Shown: positions 1-11,074 of the stretch, in pieces | Numbering within the stretch: position 1 is the first letter of the stretch | How the letters are laid out: each line of letters starts with the position of its first letter | Source of the DNA: Lichtheimia corymbifera B2541 | Taxonomy: Eukaryota; Mucoromycota; Mucoromycetes; Mucorales; Lichtheimiaceae | NCBI GenBank assembly: GCA_000697475.1 | Contig: JNEU01000446.1 | Span: 1 to 47,488 of the forward strand | Reading direction: 5' to 3' | DNA length: 47,488 nucleotides | The notes under the pieces: generated by a model | The model's database searches: none | Told to the model about the DNA's origin: nothing | The model's input: the letters and a program-made list of their open reading frames with translations, nothing else | Position numbers and translations under genes: made by a program

Positions 1-1633
1 TGTATCCTAGGAGATCAGTTTCCTATGCAACAACTGTTGTCCTTTTCTCAAGCGAAATATCTTAGAGTACATCGTATGGAAACATACTTTTACTATCAAG
101 AAGGCGCATGCATGACTTACAAGACCACCTTTATTCCATCCAATGAGATATAATCCACAAACAACAACAAGAAAGGAATATGCTAGCTAATCCAAGTGGA
201 TAATAAACGATGCTTGTAACTTCTTCTTTGCCATGGTCGCCTCCATCCATTCAAGTCGCCGTCATTATGAGAGCCATCCAAGACATAGCTACAAATGAAC
301 ATTTCCTTCTCAAGTAGCCATCACTCCTTGCCAAGAAAAACATAAAACCACACTTGCCTATGTCATTGTCCTTGTCGATGTCGTTGCGTATCTCATTGTG
401 ATTGCCATCGTTGTCTCATAAAAAAGAAAGCAATTCTGCAGGAACCATCGACGTCGTAGTTGTCCAACAAAGAAAAATGATCCTCCCATCGTCTCGATCC
501 TCAAAGAGTAGCCTCCAACATAATTCACGAAAAGAGCGTCAAATGATCTTAAGGTGCAGGTGGGAGTCGAACCCAAAGAGACGATGATGCCCAAAGTTGC
601 ACTGCCTGACCAAAGAAACCTATTCAATAATAGCACCATTCAATGTCGCATCAAGCACCTTTTTCCTTGTCGTTGTTAACTGCACTTGCCTTATCCATAT
701 ACATATAAAGACCCTTCGCTGTTCTTCGCTGGAAACCGAGAAACCATGGTGCTGTGCAGTTGAGTTGAAGCAATAGGCCAAACGAGCCAACGCCATTGAG
801 ATCAGTCTTGCGGTCTATACACGCTAACACGTCAATGGAGCCAGTTCGGTTGCAACATTGGGGCGTTTGAATGCACCAGTTGGTCGCCAAGTGTACAGCT
901 GCATAGACGAGCGACGAAAGAATACAATGACACAATGACACCCACTGACTCTATGTCATTCACTCGTACCGGATTCAACTTGTGATACTGTTCCCTTACC
1001 ATAGTGAACTGCATAATACAAGAATGCATAAGCGCTCTCATTTTGTGAATCATATAAAGGAAATCCTTGCAACTTACCAAAGTTCAATGATGATGACGAT
1101 GTGAATACAAGTAGAAAGAAAGGGCGTATGATAGTATTGGTGACAACAGCCTTGTTTATATGTGAGTCGGGTGCATGAGAATTGTTGTCATGCTGGATCG
1201 AACTGATAAAGTGATCAAATATCTTGGAGTACTGAGTCGAAGTGATGGAAAATCAACAGCTGATATGCAAATCCAAAAGGTGATGTTTTGTAGGTGACAT
1301 AAATATGTCCGTCGTGTTCGTGGTTGTATGTTGAGGAAGGAAGGTTATGTAACAATGCTGTGATGTAAAACATGTGGTGTGGTAGTAGTAATCGACTTTG
1401 GTGCTAAAGTGGGCTTGTGTAATGGTGGTTGCAATGATAGGTGGTAGGGGTAAAAGCTGTTGAATACGAGGAGGTAGCTGAGCTGTTGTATCGCAGGATG
1501 CTGAGCTTATAGCACGATAGGTGATGTTTGCGATGGAATTGCACGTGGTGGTTTTTGTTGTCTTGGATGAAGCGCTGGTGGTGCTGTTCTACTTGGGGAT
1601 TGAACGAGCTGGTCAAATGAAGCTAATGCATTC
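1..1633. other. Mostly non-coding stretch
   Basis: No convincing protein-coding gene was found here. Frames are short and none shows a recognisable domain. The one distinctive item is a tRNA-like segment on the minus strand near 553-622, listed separately. At about 1404-1616 minus-strand frames give proline- and threonine-rich peptides that may be the tail of the hypothetical gene next to it, or its decayed remains. Confidence 0.4.
553..622 (-). pseudogene. tRNA-like relic (B-box segment)
   Basis: On the minus strand, 562-574 reads GGGTTCGACTCCC, an exact match to the RNA polymerase III internal B box (GGTTCGANTCC) inside a possible T-arm. An A-box-like TTGGTCAGGCAG lies about 35-45 nt upstream, and the total length of about 70 nt suits a tRNA. 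The acceptor strands do not pair well over seven bases and no clean anticodon stem can be drawn, so it is more likely a decayed tRNA or a tRNA-derived SINE head than a working gene. An intron-containing tRNA starting further upstream (near 637, GGTGC pairing with GCACC) is an alternative. Confidence 0.3.
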
Positions 1634-2166
1634 TCATTGTTGATCCACGTATATGCTGCATTGTACGATCCTTCCACACTGCGTATCGTGAGTGTAAATA
1701 ATCGGGTGCCTTGTAATGCATGTTGGATCCATCAGCGTAACATGACCACGTCGGTTGCTATGGAAGTGTTCACCAGTATCTGAGGTACCCAAATGAATAT
1801 ACGTGGCAAATACAGCATACTACTTGAAACAAGCTTACCACGCATAACAAGGGAAGCATCGAGAGGACTTGTTCTTGTATTGTAGTAGCTCATCATATTC
1901 CTTGACATCACCAACCACTTGCTTTGCATCCTGAGCAGATATTCTTGCACATGGCCTTGTACTTGAGCAGCGTTTTCACCACAATCATCATTCACGTCAC
2001 TTTCTTGCTGGTCCATGACGCCATCATCATCAACATCATCCAGAGTCGTCCACAAGTAGTGATTCCCACGAGACTCGGTATCCATAAGCAACTGAGATAG
2101 CGATACACCTGGTGCCTCAGCTTCAAGATCTCTAAGGGGTTGGTCATTGGTGTTGTCATTCGACAT
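1634..2166 (-). CDS. Hypothetical protein, possible two-exon gene
   Basis: A minus-strand frame runs from the first ATG at 2166 (start of MSNDNTNDQ) through an acidic, Asp-rich middle. It meets a good donor (GTAAGC after SLVMR, near 1840). Splicing about 59 nt to a CAG acceptor continues as DTGEHFHSNRRGHVTLMDP and ends at a TGA at 1634-1636. An alternative reading without splicing is interrupted by one TGA and then runs on as WIQHALQGTRLFTLTIRSVE, also protein-like, so the gene may instead be damaged or differently spliced. No domain is recognised. The upstream CCAAT-box repeat array is oriented toward this gene, which favours a real promoter. Confidence 0.35.
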
Positions 2167-2420
2167 GAGGACAGGGGTTGAAGGCGGTGGAGATGACAAG
2201 ACTGAATCGCTGGGCGTTGCTGGTTGGAAAGGCAATGTCAATCGTTGTACCGGATTCCTTTGCTCTTGTGACGACGAGCTGTATGTCTCTATTTGAACGT
2301 CTCCGTTTACTCATTAGTGTACAAGTGGGAAATAATGAAAATAAACTAGTCGACTTTTATAAGACGCGTTGTGCCTGTCCTCATGCGTTTCATGCAGCAA
2401 CAGCGTAGCACCAGCTGCTG

Positions 2421-2531
2421 GTTACTATCCTCCTTTCTCATTGGCGGTTACTATCTCCCCTTCTCATTGGCCAGAATTTTACTATTGAGCATTCTTATTC
2501 GTAGTTACTATCTCGCGGTTTTATTGGCTGG
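2421..2531 (-). promoter_or_regulatory. Triple repeat with CCAAT boxes
   Basis: Three copies of a unit beginning GTTACTATC (2421, 2447, 2504) and ending ATTGGC or ATTGGCT (ATTGG at 2440, 2466, 2523). Start-to-start spacings are 26 and 57 for both halves, so these are true repeat units. On the minus strand each carries CCAAT, the binding core of the Hap/NF-Y complex. They lie roughly 255-360 nt upstream of the ATG of the minus-strand hypothetical gene. Confidence 0.5.
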
Positions 2532-3431
2532 AGCAGTTTCACCCACCGAGCCGTGCTCAGGTTTAATCACATCAGGATGAAGTTGACAAAGGACCCATCA
2601 GAACGCGTTTTGTATATCCAATCCCTTCCATCTCGTACACCAAGTCATGAACCATATCCATATATCCGTGACAAGTCGTATGTATTGATACAAAATGGTA
2701 CAATAAAGCTGCTTTTATACAATAGCTATCTGCTGTACACATAAAAAGACTGCAAGACATGTTGCTGCACCTAGCTTGAGACAATGGAGTAAAGGCTGTG
2801 ATTATAGCAACAGCTGTTACGTTTTGTTGTGGAAGAGGACTGAGGAAGAACGTGTATTGTAGTAGAGTGACAAGGTTGTGAGTGCTGTTTGAGGCAATGA
2901 AGTAACGACCTCGCTAATGGCAACTGCTGTTACGACTGGTTGTGGTGGAGGAGCGTGCAGTATCAAGGAACGCGGGTGTTGCAGTGAAGTGGCAAGATTG
3001 ATGCGTACACACCATGGACTTGCCATTCAGTCAGAGACTCTCGGATCAAGGCAGTTGTAGGATTGGCATGATGGGTTGAAGAAGGACAATCGTTCACATG
3101 CGATGGATTGGCAAACAGTTGAGAATGGGAGGACAGGAGGGTGAACAAAGGCAACAGAGAATTTAACTGAGTTGGCACCACTCCAAAGGTAGTGATCACC
3201 GAGAGACTGTAATTAATTTACTCGCGGTGTTTGACGCCGGAGTGTTTCGGCGCCTGATGCACCGGACACAACCGATTGGATGAAACCACCAGGGGATTGA
3301 GGGAGAAGGGAGCCTTTTGATAAAGCGCTTCGGACGAGAGAGGCGGCCTATTTCCGCACGGATTAGAAAAATCACTTATATAAAAGCAACCTCTGTACGA
3401 TGAAAACGAGCACACTTATAGTCTTCTCACA
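2532..3431. other. Intergenic region and P450 promoter
   Basis: No gene recognised. Two imperfect copies of a roughly 75-nt sequence lie in tandem (about 2807-2880 and 2920-3000, both with GCAAC-GCTGTTACG, a GTTGTGG core and a closing GGCAAGATTG-like end). The last 250 nt form the promoter of the P450 gene: paired CGG/CCG half-sites (3235-3274) and a TATATAAA box at 3377-3384, about 55 nt before the start codon. Confidence 0.5.
3235..3279. promoter_or_regulatory. Paired CGG/CCG half-sites in P450 promoter
   Basis: CGCCG (3235-3239) and CGGCG (3248-3252) form an inverted repeat with an 8-nt spacer. Just downstream CGG-N6-CCG spans 3263-3274 and is followed by ATTGG (inverted CCAAT). Such triplet pairs are typical targets of fungal Zn2Cys6 regulators. 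Function here is inferred only from position, about 150-200 nt before the P450 start. Confidence 0.4.
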
Positions 3432-5532
3432 ATGTCTTCCCTTATACCAAACAACGCATCCAACATCATCGAACAATATATCTCCCGCGTGAAAACTATG
3501 GATCGTCGCCATATGGGTATCATCGCAGGATCAGTCGCCGTCGTATCGCTATACACCCTATACCGCCGCGTATCTAGATCAAGAGTATGATGAACAACGT
3601 TCTATATTCTTCCTTAAGAATTGCATGGCTAACAAATAGTGCTTGTTGTATATGCTATATAGGATGACATCCCCCTTGTGCCCTACACTTGGCCTCTCAT
3701 TGGTTCCACACCCGCCTTCAACCGTGATCCTGTAGCGTTCGTCGAAAAATGGACTCAAGAGTATGGTCCTGTTTTCCGTGCTCATCTTCAAGGAAGAGTT
3801 CAAACCATCATTGCTGCGGAATATGTCCGTGATATTTTCATGAATGGTGAATTCGACTTTATCTTCTCAGTGAACAAGGTAAAACACCTCGTGTACAATG
3901 ATCTGCCAACTTGAAACGCTCACGTGCCGTTTATTGTGCAGCGATTCGATCCACATTTATTGGCTGATATCGATGACAACACCTTCACCATCGAAATGTT
4001 ACGCAAGGTCGTGATGAAGCTCACCACACAGCTCAAGTCTTACACTCCTCGAGCTGTGCAATTCGTACGTATTGTATTACATTAACCAAGGCTTGTTTAG
4101 TTGCCTAATACGAGTGCTTCTTTCTGATAGCTCGATGTGGGTCGTGATGAGTTCTTATCCAACTTCCCCGCAGGTAAGCCAATCCTCAAAACAATTTTAT
4201 ATCAATCACACTTAACTCTTCCTTTAGGGCCTGTGCATTTGCCACATCTTTATCCTTTGGTCCAACACATGGTTGGTAAGGCTAGTGCAGCCATTTTCGC
4301 GGGAACCAAGCTTGCCAGCATCCCCGAAGTTGTTGAAAGCTTCAAAAATATCACCACCGAGGTGGGCGCTGAAATCGCTATCGACAGTGTGTTCTTGGAA
4401 AGATACTGGGGTCTCAATCGTTTCCGCATGTGGTATGTTTTTATTACAATGGCAGTAATCCCATCAATGATGTATTTGCTGACATTTTTTGGATTAGGCT
4501 CATGGGTAAATTCTCCAAGAGCATGAAGAGACATCATCATGTCCTTAAGAGTGCTTTACGTCCCGAAATCAAAAATCGCATCAAAGCTGCCTCTGACCCT
4601 TCATGGGAGCGACCTGTAAGTGACAAACATTACCCACTCCTTTTTCTTGAATTAACTCTGACTGGGGAATACATAGGACGACATGCTGCAGATCATCATT
4701 GAAACATATTATACCGAGCGCCATAGTGAAAGTGTGGATGAACTTACTGAAGATCTTGTAAAATGGCTCATCGCACTTATTTTTGCTGCTATCCATACAA
4801 CAAGCGAAAATTCGACTGTTGTTCTCTATCGTATTCTTTCCAAGCCAGGTGTCGTTGAAGAACTTCTTGAAGAGCAACGAGAGGTGCTTGTGCAACATGG
4901 CATTTCGCCTGATGAAAAGGATCCATCCAAGATGTTTACTGGTGCAGTTATCAAGGACCTCGTCAAATTGGATAGCGCTTGCCGAGAAGGCATGCGTATG
5001 AGAAATGATTATTTGACGCTCGGTCACACCTACCTCGGCAAGAAACCCATTACACTCAGTTGCGGAGCTGTCATCAAGCCAGGTAAGGCGGAAATGGATG
5101 GCTCAACTTGGTCAACAACAGTGGTTAACCATTTGTTTAAACTTAGGCGAGGATGTTATCATCAACACTTGGTATAATCACCGAAACAACAGTATCCAAA
5201 AGATTCAAGGAGATGATTACTCAAACTATAACCCATTCCGATTCGTTGGATCGGATCGTCAAGCAGCAAGGATTGGTGATGACTTCTTGGTGTTTGGTGA
5301 AGGCAAACATGCTTGCCCGTAAGTACTATATAGACTCTGCGTAATTTGATTTGAAGTATACTTAAACAAAATTCAACTTAGTGGCCGTTGGTTTGCATTG
5401 CAAGAGATGAAAACCATTATTTCGTTCCTTATTCGCGACTATAAGATGGCTCCTGAGGGTCCCATCACTTTCCCAAAGAATCCAAAAATGGCTCTGCCTA
5501 TGGGACAAGTCATTCTTGAAGCAAGGCACTAG
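3432..5532 (+). CDS. Cytochrome P450 monooxygenase
   Basis: A haem-thiolate monooxygenase, probably anchored in the ER membrane by its N-terminus. About nine exons (first ones 3432-3584, 3663-3878, 3942-4064; last 5383-5532) give roughly 530 residues, a normal length. Seen in the sequence: an N-terminal hydrophobic stretch (IIAGSVAVVSLYTLYRRV) before VPYTWPLIGS; helix-I motif AAIHTTSEN; the ExxR motif EGMR; and the haem loop FGEGKHACPGRWFA, split by an intron after CP. The HTTS form of helix I, with His in place of the usual acid, recalls a group of fungal P450s that includes kaurene-oxidase-like enzymes. The substrate cannot be read from sequence. An out-of-frame upstream ATG at 3400 overlaps the start, but may lie upstream of the transcription start. 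Confidence 0.93.
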
Positions 5533-5788
5533 AACGGAAGCGTTATAATAACCAACAGTACATCTTTATCAAATAAAAATATGTTTTAGAAGGTACTTTA
5601 TGTGCATTCATTAGATATTATACATTTTCTCCTACAAACGCTATATTTTTAGTTGAATGCAGTTGCAGATGTCATACAGATCATGTGATCCTTGAATGGA
5701 TGTTGATTTGCTGAGACTGCTCCGATGTCAAACGTACCAGCCGCCATCCGAAAATTATTTTTTCGCTTTTTCCTTTGCACCTTTCGTC

Positions 5789-7584
5789 ATGAGTGATTCG
5801 AACGCTATCATTGGTATCAACTTTGGCACGTCGTACACGTCCATCGCATATTTGAATAAGGTACGTAACGTAGTTGAAGACGAGAAAAGGTTATTCATTT
5901 TGTCGTTGATAGGAGGGACGTGCTGATTGTTTGGCAAACGAAGAGGGTGATCGTCAGATCCCTTCTGCTCTCGCATTCCATGGTGAAGAAGAGGTAAGAA
6001 AGCAATGGCCTTTGAAGGAAAAGAGTATATATTAACGTGTTGCTTGCTATAGGTGGTTGGCTCTCAAGCAAAATCTGATATTGCTCGCCACACTGATACG
6101 ACTGTTGCCAACTTCCGTGCCGAGCTTGGAAAGAGGTAAGTTATATAGTAAATTGATGATATCCAAATATTGTAAACCTAATCACTTTTTTCTCTCATTA
6201 TAGCTTCAGCCAAAGCGAGAATCTTCCTGGTTCAGCTGCTCCCGTTATCGAAAAGGATGGTCAACCTGCTTACAATATTACACTTCCTGATTCTACTGTC
6301 ACTTTTACTGCTTCCGAAGTGTCAACCAAGTTCCTCCGTCATATTCGTGAATCTGCTGAAGCTTTTCTTGGTACCGCTGTCTCTGGTGCAGTCTTAGCTG
6401 TTCCTTCTCATTTCGATGATAACCAACGCAAGGCTCTTACACAAGCCGCTGAAGCTGCTGGCATCAACGTTCTCCAATTGATTCACGAATCTGCAGCTGC
6501 TGTCCTTGCTTATGAAGCTGCCAACAAGTCTGAAAAGAAGGATAAGACCGTTGTTGTTTGCGATTTGGGTGGCCATTCTCTTGATGTTACTGCATTGACT
6601 GTACGATCGGGTCTCTACTCTGTCCTCGCTTCTGCTCACGATGTTAAGCTTGGTGGATCATCTTTCGACGACTTGCTCATCAACCATTTCTCTGCTGAAT
6701 TCAAAAAGAAGACCAAGGTTGATATTGCATCCAACCGCAAGGCACTTGCTAAACTCCGTGGTGCCGTTGAAGTGACTAAGAAGATGCTTTCCAGTGCCAA
6801 CACTGCTCCTTGTTTCGTTGAATCACTCTGTGATGGTCTTGATTTCCATGGCACGATCAACCGTATGCGATTCGAAATTATGGCCAACAAGGTCTTTAGC
6901 AAGGTATTAGACGTCGTTCGACAAGTCCTTGATAAGGCTCAATTGGATGCTTCCGAAGTGGATGAAGTTCTCCTTGTCGGTGGTTCCGCACGTATCCCTA
7001 AGCTCGCCATCAAGATGCGTGAGATTTTCACATCCGATGAGACCGTTGTCCGTGCTACAGAACTTGAGGCTGATGAGGTTGTCGCTCGTGGTTGTGCCCT
7101 TCAGGGTAACTTGTTGGCTGGCTATGATAAGGAGACCATTGATGCATCACAAGAAGCTGTTATTACTGTTGCTCCTCACACCTCCAAGGCCATTGGTACA
7201 GTGAACGCCAATGGTGATTTCGTTACCATTATTCCCAGCGGTACTTCTCTCCCAGCACGCCGTACCTTTGAAGTTGGTGTCGCCGATGCCCAGCATGCTT
7301 ACTTGGCTATTCACGAAGCCGAACGAGTCATTGAAAAGGTTGAGATCCCTGTGGAACCTGTGGAGACTGAGGAAGATGAGGAGCCCATTGAAGAGGAACC
7401 TGAGATTGTCACCAAGGTCGTCTATAAGCCCGCAACTTGCTTGGCTGAAGCTTGTCTCCCTCTTTCCAAGGGCAAGGATACCAAGGTGGAGGTGCAAATC
7501 ACTCTTGATAAGGATAGCAAGATGGACCTTGTGATGCGTGAAAAGAATGGTTCTAATATTGTCAAGGTTGCTGGCAAGCAGTAA
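5789..7584 (+). CDS. SSZ1: Hsp70-family protein Ssz1 of the ribosome-associated complex
   Basis: An atypical Hsp70 that in yeast pairs with the J-protein Zuo1 on ribosomes and helps the chaperone Ssb fold nascent chains. Four exons (5789-5860, 5913-5993, 6053-6135, 6204-7584) give 538 residues, the same length as yeast Ssz1. The N-terminal ATPase fold is visible: IIGINFGTSYTSIAYLN, then VVVCDLGGHSLDVTAL and VLLVGGSARIPKL. The phosphate loop reads NFGTSYT rather than the DLGTT of canonical Hsp70, as expected for Ssz1, and a full peptide-binding domain with lid is absent. An acidic Glu-rich linker (EEDEEPIEEEPE) lies about 80 residues from the C-terminus. All splice junctions are GT-AG and keep frame. 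Confidence 0.93.
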
Positions 7585-7946
7585 ACGTCAAGATTATCCT
7601 CTTTTTTTTTTTCTTTCCACGTCAGCATCAAAAGCTCACAGCATTTTCCATATTCGCCCCCCTTCACATGTATAGATAGTAGACCCCTCATTCCCTTAAG
7701 CAAAAAGCAAGGATAAAAGCCAAACACATGCATGTTAACACTATGATATATATTAACACTGTTGTCAGTTGTAATTATAATGCTTGGAGCAGGTTTATCT
7801 ATTGATAGCTATTGAGATGCTATCACATCATGCGGATGACCACTTTGTTAACTTATAGTAAGAAGCTCTAAACATATTATCCACAATCAACTTTGTTTTC
7901 ATCATTTATCATCGTTCAACTTTAACCGTAACAGCCGGTAGTTTAT
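7585..7946. other. Convergent 3' region between SSZ1 and sulfurtransferase
   Basis: About 360 nt of AT-rich sequence between two stop codons facing each other. It starts with a T-rich tract after the SSZ1 stop. No coding potential seen; it should hold both 3' UTRs. Confidence 0.6.
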
Positions 7947-9042
7947 TTATTGATCCTTAACAATTATGCTATCCTTTTTGCCAGCATATTCTGTCCAACT
8001 ACCATCGTAGACTGCGATATTCTTGGCACCTATTTGCTCAAGTGCAAAGTATAAAATCGATGCCGTAATTCCACTACCTTTAAGAACAAGGATGTAAATC
8101 CCTTTGAGCAAGCTTCGATAATAATAAAAAAGACTTACCACAGCTTGCAACAATAGGCTTCTTCAAATCAACATTGACTGATTGAAAAACTTGGCGGAGC
8201 TTTTCTTGATCCATCAAAGAACCATCTTCGATCAACTTATCAAATGGAAGAGAAATGGAACCAGGCATATGGCCAGAGCTCAACCCCGGACGTGGTTCTT
8301 GTGCTTGTCCAGTGAAGCGTGCTTGTGGTCGAGCATCCAATACTTGGGCGACTTTGCCCTGTTGACGAGCATTTCCCAGAACGGCATCATAATTCCATAC
8401 AAGCTTTTGATTGATTTCAGGCACTTTGTACGTTGCAGGCTCAAACTTTGGTTCAGCAGATTCGGTTGGATAACCTTCCTTGATCCATTTGGGTAATCCT
8501 CCATTCAATACTGATACATTTTCATGACCAAAGGCCTACATGAAAATGAATCAATAAGCCATCGTCGAATCCATATTCTCCAAAAGCTTACCTTGAAGGT
8601 CCAGTACACCCGAGGTGCCGAAAACAGCCCAACGGAATCATAGATGACAACGTGATCTTGATCGCTAATACCCAATTTTCCTTATCATATCGCTTCTTAT
8701 TAGGTAAATGATGGATGCATCATGTAAACCATCTACTCACCAACAGCATCAGCAAACGCATCAGGAGCAGGAAGCATATGGGGCAAGTCAACAGTGGTGT
8801 CCTTGATCTCGTCGATACCAAAAAAGCGAGCACCTGGAATATGCTGCTGAATATATTCTTGATAAGGATCCCTGTTGGCGTTCGGCATATGCCAAGAACC
8901 GTCGAGTAGTTTGACCGCGTCAAGGGACGTTGCAAGCTCTTTGGTCGAAATTAGAGTGCCCAGATTGCGTTTCGCAATGCCTAAACTTGAGGAGGTTAGG
9001 TAAACGAAGCTTGAAAGTAGTGTTGTCACCCTTGCCTGACAT
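7947..9042 (-). CDS. 3-mercaptopyruvate sulfurtransferase / rhodanese
   Basis: Two-rhodanese-domain sulfurtransferase that moves sulfane sulfur from 3-mercaptopyruvate to acceptors such as thioredoxin or, in yeast Tum1, to the tRNA-thiolation pathway. The N-terminal domain contains LLDGSWHMPNANRDPYQEY and HIPGARFFGIDEIKD; the C-terminal domain contains VLDARPQARFTGQ, SGHMPGSISLPFD and the catalytic loop SCGSGITA with its active Cys. The CGSG loop points to mercaptopyruvate rather than thiosulfate (CRKG) as donor. The start at 9042 uses a 13-nt first exon (M-S-G-K-G); the 49-nt intron after it has a clear CTAAC branch site. One later intron splits the catalytic CG|SG loop. About 300 residues. 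The localisation is not clear. Confidence 0.88.
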
Positions 9043-9434
9043 TAAGGTTGTAGCTGATCGTCTCACGGATTGTTGTAGCAACATGGAATGGTTGTCGGGT
9101 TTACGTTTGGCGTATCTGCAGCCTCAAATTGCGGTGTCTGGTTTTGGTAGAGTCATCCTGCAACCACCGGCTGAATAGAAAAGATCTCGTGTCACCTCCA
9201 GTGCCATCTCTACACCGTACATGTAGTAGTAGTGATCCATATATTATATCCAACATACTTTATTTTGCTAGCGATTGCTTTCCACGACGTTTTTTCATTT
9301 GTTCTATTCTCATACATAAAGGATCGTTTACTATCACCAACACACTCAAAAGATGCTGCTACTACCTTCAGCACCGACTTCCCTCAATGCGATTGCCCTG
9401 AGTTTTGCTCATACGTGGAGCCTGATCATGATAA
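9043..9434. other. Upstream region of the sulfurtransferase, no gene seen
   Basis: Non-coding region holding the divergent promoter of the sulfurtransferase gene. Frames are short and without recognisable domains. Confidence 0.5.
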
Positions 9435-10772
9435 ACATCCTTAACATGGTTATGTCAAATCAATCTCGATATTGAGTGGGCTCGTCATGAAAGCCACAGT
9501 GATCGCCTCATGGTAATCCGTATGTCACGGAAAAATGTCATTTGCGAGGCCGAAGAGCGGTCCATTCAACCAGCACCCATTCTCGTGGCCCTTATGATCG
9601 CAAACACTTCATCCAAAAGCTGTTGCTGTTGGTATCGACTCAAATTCTCGCCAAAACATCCGACCAAGAAAAGCTCCCAAGCAACAAGTTGCCCTGCCAA
9701 CCACGGAAAACGAGCCACTCGCACGACTCTTCGACAAAGTTGAAAGCGAAATCCCCCCCACTTTCTTACATCTGCCAATATTATGGAACAACATTTTGCA
9801 TCGCATTCAGAGCTCCCACGATCGATACGTTTGTCGACTATCGTCACTGACGCCACACGTAAAACTGTGGAAGGATGCGATCTCTCTTCTTCAGTCATAC
9901 ACTCGCCTGAAATTGCAAAACATGTCGTCATATTTCAAGCATTTTTTAACGGCACATCAGCAGTATTTCCTTCACATGTTCACAACATGCATGGTTGATT
10001 TTATTCATCCGGGCAAATTGTTTGGTGTCATTATGGACCTCTCGCAAGCCCAAATTAATGGCTTTTTGGCGTACTCCATTTACACAGGCCGCAACGACGG
10101 GCTCAGCTATCTGAAAGACTGTTACATGCATTGGATGCAATCAGTGCAGCGTATCAGCAGCAATCACAACATGGTACCACCGAAGCATCGCAAGAGCTTT
10201 TTGAGATACGCGTACAAGCTACGCACAACAAAGTCCAACCAGGAATCCAACCTCCAGTTGTTGACTATGATTACAGAGCTCCCTCCACCATGAAAGTGGA
10301 TCAGATAGTGGCTTCAACCCTCCATCCGTAGCATGATATCTTCATCTATGAGACGTGAACTCCGCGAATGCCGAGCCAGAATGTCAAATGCAATCGAAGC
10401 ATACCATCGCACCGTGTACCGGGTTTTACGCAAGAATGAGCAATCTGCGCCAGTCTTTTCGGCATTGCCAGTTCTTTTGCAATTAGTCAAGGACGATATC
10501 AGGCTCTTGGGGCGTTTCTTCAATCGCGGTGAGCTGCCAACGTACGACCCAACAAATCAAGCGCAACTATTGTGTACCATGAACAAGATAATATAACCAA
10601 CACTGAAACCGAATGCCCTGCTTTACAACCAGAGGATCCACAAGTACAACATGTCATCGAAGAATCTTGGAGACACAACAGCTATTCCAAAGATATAGGA
10701 ATCCACCTTGATCAATCATACAATAAACACGTTTTTGCGGCAAAAAGTCGATCTACCAAGATATTGGTTTAA
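9435..10772 (+). pseudogene. Frameshifted pseudogene of unknown family
   Basis: Protein-like translation continues for 1.3 kb only if the frame changes several times. Starting near 9435 it reads QINLDIEWARHESHSDRL, switches near 9560 (HFIQKLLLLVSTQILAK), again near 9660 to a long stretch up to about 10200 (LPILWNNILHRIQSSHDRY, YFLHMFTTCMVDFIHPGKLF), then near 10210 (PGIQPPVVDYDYRAP), 10320 (MRRELRECRARMSNAIEAY, LLQLVKDDIRLLGRFFNRG) and 10575. No GT-AG introns account for the switches. It looks like one former gene of about 430 codons carrying at least four indels. The family is not recognised; a lineage-specific or transposon-borne gene is the best guess. Confidence 0.5.
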
Positions 10773-11074
10773 TAAGGTCGTTACGGTTACATCATTCCTG
10801 ATAGGATGATTACCTTTTATCCCCCAAATACTCGTCGTATCTTTATTAATAATACATTACCTTGATAGGAATGTCATGAATGGAGGGATAAAAGGAGAGG
10901 AGGGAGAAGCGTTGTGCCTCCATATGCTGTCACCGCGTGCTTTTCAATACATTGATCCTTCATTGCTTCCATTCCAATATATACAAAAGACATTTATTGA
11001 TACCGGGCGCCGATTACGGAACCCGTCGTCATTCGACTACCAACTGGGGATATAATATAGTACATTGAATCAGG
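10773..11074. other. Intergenic, no gene seen
   Basis: About 300 nt between the pseudogene and the 3' end of the methyltransferase gene. Contains a short inverted pair around 10797-10807 and AT-rich stretches; nothing else recognised. Confidence 0.5.
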
